Origin: Taxillus chinensis
Lineage: Eukaryota > Streptophyta > Magnoliopsida > Santalales > Loranthaceae
Direction of reading: 5' to 3'
DNA length: 64,000 nucleotides
Assembly: GCA_023512835.1 (NCBI GenBank)
Contig: CM042091.1
Location: 20,601,506-20,665,505 of the forward strand
Shown: one piece after another, positions 21,618-33,416 of the stretch
Numbering within the stretch: the stretch's first letter is position 1
Layout of the letters: each line of letters opens with the position of its first letter
Program-made: the position numbers and the translations under genes
The notes under the pieces: generated by a model
The model's input: the letters and a program-made list of their open reading frames with translations, nothing else
Databases searched by the model: none
What the model was told of the DNA's origin: nothing

Positions 21618-24600
21618 CAGAGTTATATATTTCGTTCCGTTCCGTCCGGAATGGATGAAATAATTCGTACCGGTATCTTAACCGGTACGAAATACTCCCA
21701 CATTCCATCTCTTATTTAATTTCGGCCTGTTTCGTTTGATTTTGATCATTTCCAGAGTGATATATCACAAATTATCGTACACATTTTAGGCTAAAACTCA
21801 TGACGCAGAGGCGCAGAGCAGTCGCGAAAAGTTTCCAAACTTCGTCGTCCCTTCTCTCCCAGTTAAGCTTTGCCGCTGGAATCACCAGATCTCCCTCACC
21901 AGTCAAGCTTTGCCGCCAGAATCACCAGATCGTCACTCGCCAGTCACGCTTTGCCACCGAAATCACCAGAGTTGTCACCCCTCCCAGTCGCCCTTCGTCG
22001 TCGGTCCCAGTGAAGCTTGGTCATCGTCAGATTGTTAGGTAATATCGTAATTATCTACTACATGTAATAATTTTTTCAGGCAGAATTCATAATAATTATC
22101 GTCCCTCAAATCTGATTTGTTCAAGCAGATCGAATTAGTGTTGAGTTATTATTATTTGTATATAATTTTATTATTATCGTGAAAGAATTTGGCCATCAAA
22201 AGGTATTGGCTTAATTGTATGTGTGATTGACCTGCTTCGTACTACTATTTGCTTTTTTCTTCAGGCAATATATAGAATTGTGATTATATAATAATCACAC
22301 ATACAATTATTGACGATTTGGTAAAGTGATTATATAAAATTCATTATTTTTTATTTTTGCTTGTTCGATTTGATAAACAATAATAAGTCTTTAATGTTTT
22401 ATAAATTTGTGACTGTTTTGTGATGGAATTTGGGCTTGGGAAAGAATTAATTTGTGACTGTATTGTAATTCTTGGTGATTGTATAAATAATAATTGTGAT
22501 TGAAATATTGTGATTGAATTTTATTTATATATAAATTGTAATTATATTAGGGCTACTGCAGGAATTAATATGTGAATGTATTGTAAATTGGAGTCATTGT
22601 GATTTGGTTATTATAGGTTTTAATATGGCTAATAATGGTGCAACAATTGGGTCTTCTACTGGCTCTACACCTGCAAGATCAGATGATCCTGCATGGGCTC
22701 ATGCACGTGCTGTGCCAGAGGGTAAGAACAATACAATTTGTTTATATTGCAATAAGTTGATTAAAGGAGGTGGTATTACTAGACTTAAGCATCATCTTGC
22801 TGGGATTAGAGGTCAAGTTGAATCATGTAAAAAAGCTCCTGATGATGTTAAATGGAAAATGAAACAAATGGTTGAAGATTTAAATAAATCTAAACAAACA
22901 AAAAGAAAGATTAATGCAGAAATTGCAAGGCCATATGGTGATCCAATTGATGTTGATGAAGAGGAGGGGAAGGAGGAGGAAGGCAGGGATGTTATTGCAA
23001 TGAGTGTTTCTCAATCAGCAAGTAAACGTGACAAGGGAAAAAGTGTTCAACTTACAAGTGAAAAGAAAGGTTCAGAGATTCAAAGCTATTTTGCTCCAAG
23101 AACAACTCCGGGGGCTCAACCCTCTATCAGAAGTGCTATGGCTTCAAAAGCAATGATTGATAAGGCAAAAATGGCTTGGTCAAAATGGTGGTTTGATTCT
23201 AATATATCATTTAATGCATCTAATTCTGTATATTATCAACCTGCTATAGATGCTATAACTAGCATTGGCCTAGGTTTCAAAGGACCTACTTTTCAAGAAT
23301 TAAGAGGACCTTTATTGATAAACAATGTGCGTGAAGTAAATGACTTTATGACAGACATTAAAAATGATTGGAGAGAATATGGTTGTTCAGTGATGTTAGA
23401 TGGGTGGACAAATCAAAAACAACAACCAATAATAAATTTTTTGGTGTATTGTCGAAGGGGCACTATGTTTTTGAAATCTCTTGATACTTCAGGTCGTAAA
23501 AAGGATGCTGAAACATTATTTGGTATATTTGATACTATTGTTCAAGAAATTGGTGTGGAATATATTGTGCAATTTATTACTGACAATGATTCCACTTACA
23601 AAGCTGCTGGAAAAAAGTTGATGACGAAGTATCCTACTTTATTTTGGTCTCCTTGTGCTGCTCATTGCCTAGACTTGATGTTGGAGAATATTGCTGATAA
23701 GAGATTGTTTTCCCATTATTGATGATACTGTTAGAAAGGCAAAACATGTAACAAAATATATCTATAACCATGGATGGGTTTTAGATTTGATGAGGAGAGA
23801 ATATACAAATGGTAGGGAGCTATGTCGACCTGCAATTACAAGATTTGCTACTAACTTTTTAAGTCTTCAATGCTTTATAAAATTCAAAAAAGAGCTTAGG
23901 CAAATGTTTACTTCTAATGGATGGGTTGAATCTGCTTATGGTAAGAGTGTTGTGGGAAAGGAAGTAGCTAGCATTGTTTTGGAAGATCATGAATTTTGGA
24001 CTCAATGCCATCACATAGTGAAAGTTACTGAGCCTTTAGTCAGAGTACTTCGTCTTGTAGATGGGGATGAGAAACCTGCTATGGGATACTTGTATGAAGC
24101 AATGGACAGGGCAAAGGAAGAAATAAAAGTGAGAATGAAACACAAAGTTTCTTTGTATGGCTCATATGTTCAGGTTATTGATGCAAGATGGGATAAACAA
24201 CTTTATAGTCACTTACATGCAGCAGGTTGTTTTCTAAACCCTGCAACTTACTTTAGGCCTACATTTACCAAGAAAAATGAAGTTCATAGAGGGTTACTAT
24301 CCACTATTATGAGATTGGTTCGTGATCCTGAAATTCAAGACAAGATTAGTTCACAACTTGATGAATACAAAAGGTCAATTGGTGACTTTGGTATGTCATT
24401 AGCAATCCGTCAACGTGAAAAGCTAAATCCAGGTATAATGTAAATGGTTATTATCTCACCTTTGTCTATGTAATATTTATCATTTATATATGTTATTTGA
24501 ATTATCTATGGAAAATACTTGTTTGATTTGTTATTGTAGTTTCATGGTGGGAGCAATTTGGACTTGGAACTCCAGAGTTACGTACATTCGCTATTCGTGT

Positions 24601-24930
24601 ACTAAGCAAATGTTGTAGTGCAATTGGATGTGAGAGAAATTGGAGCATATTTGAGAATGTTCACTCAAAAAGAAGAAATAGATTAGAACACAAACGAATA
24701 AATGATTTGGTTTTTGTTCATTATAATTTGAAGCTTCGAGAAAGGTACAATTATTATTACTCTGATGCAAATACAAATATATTTATCAATAATTATAAAA
24801 ATGTTACTAATGTATGATATTTATATTTTACATTGGCAGAAACATCAGAAGAACCAAAAATACATTTGATCCTATAAGCTTGGATAACATTAATTTGATG
24901 GCAGAGTGGGTGGCTGAAGAGCCTGAGCTT
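21618..24930 (+). mobile_element. hAT transposon, 3' end lost
   Basis: The left end reads CAGAGTTATATATTTCG immediately after Gypsy coding sequence; CAGRG-like ends are usual for hAT. Just inside is an 11-bp hairpin (TTCGTACCGGT and its reverse complement at 21664-21674 and 21681-21691). A perfect 17-base inverted repeat with a 64-base loop lies at 22212-22228 and 22293-22309. The right terminal repeat and second copy of the target duplication are absent: transposase exon 3 runs directly into Copia A coding sequence at 24931. The element is therefore truncated on the right and immobile by itself. Confidence 0.8.
22625..24930 (+). pseudogene. hAT transposase (BED finger, DUF659, hAT dimerisation), three exons
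   Basis: The start is the ATG of MANNGATIGSS. Residues around 35-70 form a BED-type zinc finger (CLYCNKLIKGGG, then LKHHLAG). A DUF659-type catalytic region follows (LLINNVREVNDF, VMLDGWTNQKQ, FITDNDST, WSPCAAHCLDLML), with conserved Asp residues. A one- or two-base indel near 23690-23705 shifts the frame between ENIADKR and CFPIIDDTVRKA. The second part continues through YIYNHGWVLDLMR, ARWDKQLYS and HAAGCFLNP. Introns with GT-AG ends occupy 24433-24539 and 24745-24839; exon 2 (24540-24744) carries the C-terminal dimerisation motif (CERNWSIFENVHSKRRNRL) and exon 3 starts at 24840. The frameshift and lost 3' end make it a pseudogene. The product would have cut and pasted hAT DNA in the nucleus. 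Confidence 0.87.
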
Positions 24931-25704
24931 CAGTGGTCTTACGAAATAATTCTTCTGATCCTGTATGCTTCCTTACTACAACATCAAATGAAGAGAGTTG
25001 GCTATGGCACAAGCGTTGCGCTCATTTAAATTTTAAAACTTTGTCTAAACTAGCGTCGCTTGATTTGGTTAATGGTCTGCCTAAATATAAATTCTCCAGA
25101 GATTCACTCTGTCGAGAATGCCAACTTGGCAAGCAGACCAAGCATAGCTTTAAGAGCAAATCAGTTAATTCAATAACTGTTCCTTTGTAACTTCTTCATA
25201 TGGACCTCTGTGGTCCGATTTCTATTGTTTCTCTTGCTAGTGCGTGATACACCCTCGTGGTTATCGATGACATCACCAGGTATACATGGGTGATGTTCAT
25301 GAAATCGAAGGATCAAACCTTTGAACATCTTGTAGATCTCTTCAACTGGATAAGCGATTCACAATGACTGAGCATTAAATGCATCAGGAGTGATCATGGT
25401 ACGGAATTTGACTTTTCAGATATGAGATCATATTGTTTTGAATAGGATATTCAGAACGACTTCTCTGCGCCCAGGACTCCACAATAAAATGGAGTTGCTG
25501 AGCGTAAGAATCACACTTTAGTCGAAGCTGGTAGATCGATGTTAGTAGGGGCAAAGCTTCCTCTCAGTCTATGAGCTAAAGTTATGTCCACTGCATGCTA
25601 TGTTCAGAACAGAACTCTTATCAATATGTTTACCATGAAAACACCTTATGAAATCTAGAGAGGCAGGAAGCCATCAATCTCCCATTTCAAAGCTTTTGGG
25701 TGTG
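24931..25704 (+). pseudogene. pol: Copia element A: GAG-pre-integrase and integrase, 5'-truncated
   Basis: The sequence enters Copia A in the middle of pol. The GAG-pre-integrase block shows SWLWHKRCAHLNFKTLSKLA, then LCRECQLGKQTKHSF (H-H-C-C zinc site). The integrase core follows with MDLCGPIS, VVIDDITRYTWVMF, RSDHGTEFDF and GVAERKNHTLVEA, i.e. the D, D and E residues are readable, but several in-frame stops interrupt it (for example at 25188, 25243, 25441). The sister element B has the same sequence at 36110-36880. The 5' LTR, gag and protease of A are missing. Confidence 0.85.
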
Positions 25705-27503
25705 TGATCGGCAATTTGCAAGTGTACAAATCGTGATAAGTAATAAAGTGGATTTTTATGTCTGAATATCGTACCCCAGGGAAGGATGAAGAATTTGGAA
25801 ATTTTAACTAGCTTATAAAGAGATTTTGATTGAAAATAATGTAAAAACTGAATTGAATTTAAAACAAGTTAATTGAATGGTTGTGAGAAATGGAAATGAG
25901 CTTGTTCGAGTAGAGATAAGTTCAATTGATAAAGGTGATTGGAGTTAAGATTTCATTTGATGTATTTTTCCCAAGAATATGCCTTAGTTCAATCTAATTC
26001 TTTCCTTGTGACAATATTTAATACCAAACCTCTAATGCATGAATTAGCCTTTTTTAAGTGCCATAATTCGTGTGTACACCCTAGCATGGGGGACAGGTGA
26101 CCCTTTAAGATTTGAGTTGTTTAGTCTAGAGTTAGCACCACACCCACTCTTAACTTGGTATCCTAGGTTTTACACTGGCTTTCGCAAATTATGTAACCCC
26201 TAGTTTGATTATTTTGTAATTTCCAGTAATTATGCTTCATTTTTCAATCCTTCACATAAGTACCTAATATGATAAAATGAAGTGATCAAATACATTTTAT
26301 ATTTTAACCTAAGATAGTCGATAAACATTCACAAGGTGAAAAAGATTAAGCTAAAACATTGCAAATTAATTCATTACATCAAACTCCATCCTAACCCTAA
26401 TCAAGGGTTTTTAAGCTTCCATAGTATAATTGAAAACAAAAGAATTACAAAACAAGGAATAAGAAAACTAGAATGATAGCTTGCCTATTTAGATCAAGAA
26501 TTCCAAGGTTGATCTTCTTTTTCCCAGCAGATTGTCTTCAAACTCCAAGTGATACCCCAAACCTTTTTCTCTCTACCTTTCTCTACTCTAGGTGAGGAAT
26601 GGAATTGTAGAATAAAAGAGAATTGGATGATGACTTGATGGATGATTACAAATGATGGAGCAACTCCCCTTTTATAGCCTCTCATGCTACATTTGAACAT
26701 TTGAATTTGAATTTCTATTTATTTCTTTTAAATTCCCCAAATAATTAGCCCTTCTTAATTCTTTTGTAACTCCCTTATTTTTTTGAATTTGAAAAAGAGA
26801 TAAATCCCTCTCTTAAATCCCATAAAAATCTCAATCCAAATGCAAAGCACCCATTTGAATTTGAATTTCTTCAATAAATTCTCCTTTGGCTTGAGTGTTT
26901 GGTGCCCGTTCTTTGATCAAATGACTTCGGTCCAAAAGGAAATAAGTATGCTGCAAAAATAAGGAGTTCATCGCCGAAATTCGGGCTTGGTCGGGTGAAG
27001 AAGGCTTCACCCGACCACCATGTAGAGTCTTCAAATTTCACCCGACCAGAAGGAAGTTATGTTCCTTAATGCTTGGAGAGTCTGAATATGCAAAATACGC
27101 TTCACCCGACCACCTCCAAACGACCTCGGATTTCACCCAACTAGAAGGAGAAAATCTTCAATGAGTTTCAAAAAAGCCATCCCTGAAGTATAGGCTTCAC
27201 CTGACCTGGTCGGGTGAAGGGTCCTTCACCCGACTTTCACCCGACCAACTTGAGATTTAGGCGTTGTGAACTTTAGGTCTTTGGTATTCTTTCTTCCTTC
27301 TGTGAATTTAGTGAATTCTTCCTTGATTTTTGGATTCTTGTCAAAATATAGCAAAAATATCACAAAAAACTACAAGAAATCCTCTTTTCTGGGTTAGGGC
27401 ATGAAAATATGATAATGTAGCATAATTGGGCAATAAATGAATTAAAAGAGTATGGAAATGTACCCAAATGGCCCTAAAAAGGGGATATAAATCTCCCCGA
27501 TCA
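25705..27503. mobile_element. Solo LTR of an unidentified LTR family inside Copia A
   Basis: This 1799-bp block interrupts the Copia integrase between KAFGC and the continuation seen in element B. It opens TGATCGG and closes CCGATCA (perfect inverted ends, TG...CA) and is flanked by gtgtg (25700-25704) and atgtg (27504-27508), a 5-base duplication with one mismatch. There are no ORFs with retroelement motifs. The opening 'gcaatttgcaagtgtacaa' is followed by a possible LTR body. A motif TTCACCCGACC recurs at least five times at 27000-27245. Orientation is uncertain. Confidence 0.75.
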
Positions 27504-27508
27504 ATGTG

Positions 27509-29726
27509 CTTGCTACGTGTTAAACAACAGTAAAGAGGCCTGGAGTAAATTTGAGCCAAAATCCGATGATGGGATCTTTGTTGGATACTTGTTACATAGC
27601 AAGGCTTATCGTGTTTTCAACATAAGACTTTTAAAAGTTAAAGAATCTATCCATGTTGCTTTTGATGAATCTAACCTTGATTGGTCAAGTATAAGATCTT
27701 CAAATTCAAATGTGCAGGATCATACGGACATGATTGCCTATTCACAGTTCAAACATGTTCTTGCCACTACTACTGATCAATCACCAAGTACCAGTGAAGC
27801 AAGAAGAAATGTTATTGATGATGCTTCCGAAGGATCGGACTCAGGACTTCCACTCAACTCCGGACCAATTGATACGGACATCCTAAACACCAGGAGAACC
27901 TTCTAGTCCATCTGGACCAACTAATACTGAAAGTCACAGTGCTGAAGAACCTCAAAGTACTTCTGAAACTGTTCATCATACAGATATAACTGGCCTGAAA
28001 GAAGCTCAACCAGATGATGTACATGATCCACCCAATCTGGCAGAGCTTCAAATCATTGAATATTCACCACTTCTTGCGCAGAATTATAGGTGGACTCGAA
28101 ACCACCCATCAAATCAAGTGATTGGTGATCGTATTATTGGTGTAAGAACAAGGGTAGCCACCTCCAACTTGTGTCTCTATTCTTGTTTTCTATCACAGAT
28201 AGAGCTAAAGGTGGTGGATGAAGCTCTTCAAGATTCCAACTGGATAGATACTATGTAAGAAAAGCTTAATTAGTTGAAGAGGAACGAAGTGTGGACACTC
28301 GTACCAAGGCCAAGGTCGCAACAAGTCATTGGAGTTAAATGGGTGTTCCGAAACAAACTTGATACTGATGAAATTGTAATCCGGAACAAAGCTCGACTGG
28401 TAGCCAAAGGATATCATCAAGAAGAAGGCATTGATTACGACGAGACCTTTGCTCCAGTAGCTAGACTTGAGGCGATTAGAATGTTCCTAGCGTATGCATC
28501 ATATGAAAACTTCACAGTTTATCAAATGGACATCAAGTGAACTTTTCTAAATGAAGATCTTCAAGTGGAGGTTTATGTTTAACAACTTCCAGGATTCGTT
28601 GAACACATGGCTGAACATATGGTGTATAAACTACGGAAAGCCTTGTACAGATTGAAGCAAGCTCCAAGGGCCTGGTACGACACATTGTCAGAATTCTTAC
28701 TTGCTCACAATTTTAAAAAAAAGGAAGATTGACACCACATTATTTCTACGGAAAGAGAAGGGACATTCTCTATAAATTATTGTAGATGACAATATTTTCG
28801 GATCATCTAATCCGGAGCTTTGTAAAAAGTTTGCGAAGTTGATGACTGGCAAGTTTGAAATGAGTATGATGGGAGAATTATCATACTTCCTTGGAATAGA
28901 AGTTAAACAGAAGGATAGAATCTTCATCAACCTAGTTAAGTACACACGGGACTTAATCAAGAAGTTCAGAATGCAAAATTCAACTCCCCTGAAGACTCTC
29001 ATGCTAGTCAGTGCCAAATTGAATCCTGATCTAAACGGAGAATCAGTAAATGTGACTAAATACTGAGGTATGATAGGATCATTGTTGTATCTTATCACAA
29101 GTTGCCCGGATATCATATTCGCAACATGTATATGTGCAAGATATCAGGCAAATCCTAAAGAGTCACACATGCTTCATGTCAAACGGATATTGCGATATCT
29201 TAAAAGGACAGTGAATTTGGGACTTTGGTATCCAAAGGAGTCTAATTTCTCTTTATCCGGATATTCCGATGCTGATTTTGCCGGGTGTCGCATTGACAGG
29301 AAGAGCGCCAGTGGTACTTGTTAGTTCCTTGGAAACAGACTAATCTCATGGTTCAGTAAGAAGCAGAATTCTGTATCAACCTCTATTGCTGAGGCGGAAT
29401 ACATAGCTGCTAGGAGTTGCTGTGCTCAGCTTCTTTGGATGCAAAGTCAGCTTACTAACTACGGTTTCAACATGACATCTGTTCCACTCTACTATGACAA
29501 TACCAGTGCGATTGCCATCAGCAACAATCTTGTCATGCACCCAAAGACAAAAAAGCATAGTGAAGTCAGGTATCATTTCATCCGTGATCATGTTCTCAAA
29601 AAGCACATATCTCTCGAATATGTTGCTACGGACGATCAACTCGTAGACATACTCACCTAGCCCCTACCTGATGCAAGATTCTCTGAACTACTCCTCAAAT
29701 TAGGTATGCTTGACCTTTCTGCATAG
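27509..29726 (+). pseudogene. pol: Copia element A: integrase C-terminus, reverse transcriptase and RNase H
   Basis: Coding resumes with KFEPKSDDGIFVGYLLHSKA (integrase C-terminal GKGY-like region), then a variable Ser/Pro linker. Reverse transcriptase starts near 28275 ([20 protein letters not shown]), with [16 protein letters not shown] and [13 protein letters not shown] blocks; the catalytic YVDD region near 28785 is damaged (VDDNIFGS) by an upstream deletion and stops. RNase H shows GSLLYLITSCPDI, YSDADFAGC, STSIAEAEYIA and NTSAIAISNN. At least eight stops or frameshifts separate it into pieces. The end at the TAG near 29724 matches the pol end of element B (39100). Confidence 0.85.
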
Positions 29727-31427
29727 TTTCTTATTTATTCATCTAACAGTATCTTTTTCAGAACATGCATCGTGTTTCATGATGAGTGTTAGACACTGAT
29801 TGTACTTCCTGCTGATCATCTTTACTTGTGTCATGCATTGTGTTTCTGATAATATTCTCATACTTTCATTATTGGGAGGATGCTTGCGTCTCCAGACTGA
29901 AGTCACTTAAGCTAACATAATTAAAGATATATGAATAAAACCTCCTTAGGATTTCATGATTCTTATTTCCATCTCTCACCACATGTCCAATGCTTTTTCA
30001 TATTGATTGAAATATTAACATGCCTGGTTAAAGAAATGAAATAAGTTAGCTCAAAATGCCTGGTGGTTAAATTCACTGTTGCAATCTGATTAGCTTTTGA
30101 AGTGAAGTTTCCTCAAGGATAGAAAGCAATTTCTCAAGATCTAAATATTAAGCAGGAAATTTCCATCGAGAGGATCGCAAGGTCTTAGGGGGAGAAAATG
30201 TTTTATCTATTACCCAAGTAATACCCCCCTTATATGTCTTGTGACTTCTTTCCTGGATGTCTATCTGAGGAGGAGTCTTTCTCGAGAGGATCGCACGATC
30301 TAAGGGGGAGCAAAAGCTTCATTTATTATTTAAGTAATGACCCCTGATATGTCTCGGATGCTTTCCCTATAAACTCTCACTTTTGGATCTGACTAGACAC
30401 GCATTGTTGAATCGGAATTATGGCATGATTACATATGTTTGTTTCTTCAACTATGCATCTTAATATGATTATCAATTGATTATTCTTGGCATGTGTTCTT
30501 TAATCCATTATCACTCACGAATCTTTAGTTGGACAAATCATATAGATTTAATTAATCTTAGCTACGTCTCTCAGCATGAAGGTTTCACTATGTTGACCAA
30601 TATGAACTTATGTGTTTCTTATTTGTCATATACATTGATTTCAGTAAAATAATCCTTAACTCGTATGTATGTGTCTCGCTTCATTTTTAATGCATAAGTT
30701 CTAATTGTCTTTCATTAGTTTGGATTATGCTAAATTTTCTTATTTATTCTATATCCGTACTAATCCCAACCTGTTAAGTCTTATGTTCTTTTAGTTTATC
30801 TTTGTGAAGCTACAGGTTCAGATTCTCTTTGCTTTTCACCGATATATATCTTGTCTGATGTCTCGGATTTGAAGTGTTGTGGTATTTCTTTTCTATTCGA
30901 CTTCAAGACAGCAAAGGAATCTACTTCTCTCGTACAGTACCTGTTTCTACGGACTCAGTCTGTTTTTCATCCTGATATTCTTCTACGGATTATCTTTACC
31001 CCGGATGATAGTCCGTTCAATTCCTCCTAACACTTAGAACTCTCAAATCGAGATAAACCAAGTATTATCTTACATCGCGTATTTTTGAGGAGGGATAATG
31101 ATGGTCCATTAAATGTACGTCTCGAGCCGGGTAATTAATCACTTCATTTTCCGGAAGAAGACATACAACTGTCATAAATGCTTGGTTCTGCTGCCTCCAC
31201 GTCATCTCTTTACTAGGAGGCGCTCAACTATCAAGTCTAATGACATCAGATTGTTAGGCCATTCACTGTTCATTTCACTTAAACCCTAGACCCACCGGTA
31301 TCTACTGACTCGCTATATACATCATAAGCCTTCAAGCAAAGAGCGACTTATCACTCTCACATTTCATAGTCGCTCTTCATGTTCTCAAAACCCTAAATTT
31401 CCTTTCCCTTCTCTGAATCCAAGTCTA
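29727..31427 (+). other. Copia element A: pol-to-ORF3 spacer
   Basis: This non-coding spacer of 1.7 kb corresponds block by block to 39101-40779 in element B. Both contain purine tracts just after pol (GTCTTAGGGGGAGAAAATG near 30182 and TAAGGGGGAGCAAAAG near 30301), which may be internal polypurine tracts. I see no ORF. Confidence 0.7.
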
Positions 31428-32047
31428 ATGGCACCCAGAACCGCTCTCTCCAACGTCAATCCAGGCCATTTGGTTAATTGGACCTCTATTTCTGATCCTT
31501 CGGCGTGGTATCTGGAACTACGTCCTTTACTTAAAGCAAGCCATCTATTAAACCTGGTCTCTGATCCGGTTGATCTCCTTATCGACGACATCGCTGAGTA
31601 CTACCGCAACATCCGCTGCACCACCGACTCCATCCAATCCACCGTCCGGGGTGAATCCATTGTCATCACCCCGACCGTCCTCTATGCCGCTGTCCGTCTC
31701 CCCTTCGGTCCTCATCAGCAACCGGACCCCGAACCAATGGCAGCTTCCATGGGCTGCACTTACAAAGGGAAGGAATACAAGCTGAAGTCCTTACAGGGTT
31801 GCTATCGATGTATGGCAACCATCCTGAGCCGGTGTTTTCTGGCTCGTACAACAGCCCTCGACTTTGTCCTGTACGACCTGCTTCTCGCCATGTATGGAGT
31901 CTTTAAGAGTCTCACGATGGATTGGGGGAACTTCTTGCTCCAACTGCTGGGCAATAACCCAAAAAATCAATCCTTTGGGCGGATACTCAGCATCGTCTTC
32001 CGGCATCTATGTCCATCCCACTTCAACGGACATGGCATTATCCCTTT
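31428..32047 (+). pseudogene. Copia element A: ORF3, N-terminal part (interrupted by element B)
   Basis: The frame opens MAPRTALSNVNPGHLVNWT and is open for 206 codons until it is split by element B after CCTTT. The block resembles the 'putative plant transposon protein' domain: helix-rich, with a VRGESIVITP strand, MAASMGCTYKGKEYKL, a YRCMATILSRCFLAR helix, YDLLLAMYGVF and GRILSIVFRHLCP. It is the orthologue of the start of ORF3 in element B (40780). The rest of this ORF resumes at 44905. Position after pol equals that of the SIRE env-like ORF, but no signal peptide or membrane segment is visible. Confidence 0.8.
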
Positions 32048-33355
32048 TATTGGATCAAACCTAGAATTTGGATAATGCTGATAAAGCCTTATGTAATTTG
32101 ATCTGAGATCTTTTGTGTTTATTTAATCGTTGCAGAAGATATGTTATTAATCCGGAGATGCACTCGTGAGAGCAAAGCTAAGGACAGGATACATAATCCT
32201 GATCCGGACAAGAGTGAGTGTCATCAAACACTTGGTAAATAACCAAGTCATCAATACATACGGAATAAGGAACATTCGTGCGGACTAAGAACTTAAAAGC
32301 TACGGATTGTGGAATATGTTCCTAGTGCCTCAAACGGACTAAGTCAAACTGATACGGAGTAAGGAAGTATTAATGCGGAATAAGGACCCGAGTCTTTATT
32401 CGCACGGAGTAAGGAAACTAGATGCGAAGTAAGGAATCCAGACAACTTTACTCATACGGAGTAAGAAAGCGCTAGTACGGAGTAAGCATTTCGATCCCTT
32501 AGACTCGCCCGGAGTAAGGAACTTACATACGGAGTAAGGAATTTACATACGGAGTAAGGAACTTACATACGGAGTAAGGAACTTACATACGAAGTAAGCA
32601 ATTTACATATGGAGTAAGGAACTTACATGCGGAGTAAGGAAGCGCTGACACGGACTAAGGATTCCAGTACTAAACAGATAAGGAGTAAGCAACCACTGAC
32701 ACGGAGTAAGGTTCCGAGCTTCATTAGCAACAGAGTAAGGAAAATTACACCGGACCAAGAAGATACTACTTTAACTCACCGTATTTAAAGTTATCAGCTC
32801 GTGGCGTCCCGATGTAAAACAAACTTATTGAGAACCTAAAGAATCTTACACGTGGATCATCCGGATATGTGGACACAACCTCAATTGTATTTGGGAACTC
32901 ACAAATGCACTTATACTCTTCAAACCCAAGACCTTGAGCTCCACAAACCGCAGCAGTCAAGACAGAGAGATTACCGAGGAATAGTTAGTGCTGAACGCAT
33001 TTCGGAACTACAAGTTCCAAGGTTGTCTCTTAGGAATGTTTGTATAAATATTCATACTTGTATATTTGTAAAAGTGTGTGTACGTGTGCGAACAAGCCTG
33101 AATAACCTGTATATGCACAAGAGCTCAAAGAAATAATCTAGGCTAGTGTGTGAATCCCTTTGTAAACAGAGTGTAAGAGAGTCTTGCTTCTATTTTGTTG
33201 TATTTATCTCTTGATAATAAAACATAATACTTCCACTATCTGGTTATCTTCCGCAGTGATTCTATCACTTGACTAGATTAGTGTAGTGCCTTAAGAGATA
33301 AAAAGAGTTTAGACAAGAGCCTATTCACCCCCCTCTAGGCTCCAAGGGACCATCA
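32048..33355 (+). repeat. Copia element B 5' LTR
   Basis: It begins TATTGGATCAAACC (the first G of TG mutated to A) and ends GGGACCATCA, 1308 bp. The first half holds an irregular tandem array of 20-base units built on CGGAGTAAGGAACTTACATA (about 32280-32720). An AT-rich region with TATAAATATTC near 33043 lies upstream of the probable transcription start. The 3' LTR is 20 bases shorter, which is one array unit. Confidence 0.95.
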
Positions 33356-33357
33356 AG

Positions 33358-33369
33358 TGGTATCAGAGC
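33358..33369 (+). other. Primer-binding site, tRNA-Met(i)
   Basis: TGGTATCAGAGC, two bases after the 5' LTR, is complementary to the 3' end of plant initiator methionine tRNA, the usual primer of Ty1/copia and many Ty3/gypsy elements. Confidence 0.95.
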
Positions 33370-33416
33370 AAGTCTATTTGTTCAAAAGTAGAGATCCCAC
33401 TCTTTTACTCTAAGCA

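Noticed and set aside
32280..32720. Evenly spaced 20-base repeats that resemble a CRISPR array
   Set aside because: Units are directly adjacent without spacers, lie inside an LTR, and the genome is plant nuclear DNA.
33358..33369. A tRNA gene at the tRNA-Met-like sequence
   Set aside because: Only 12 bases match, complementary to the tRNA 3' end; it is a primer-binding site.
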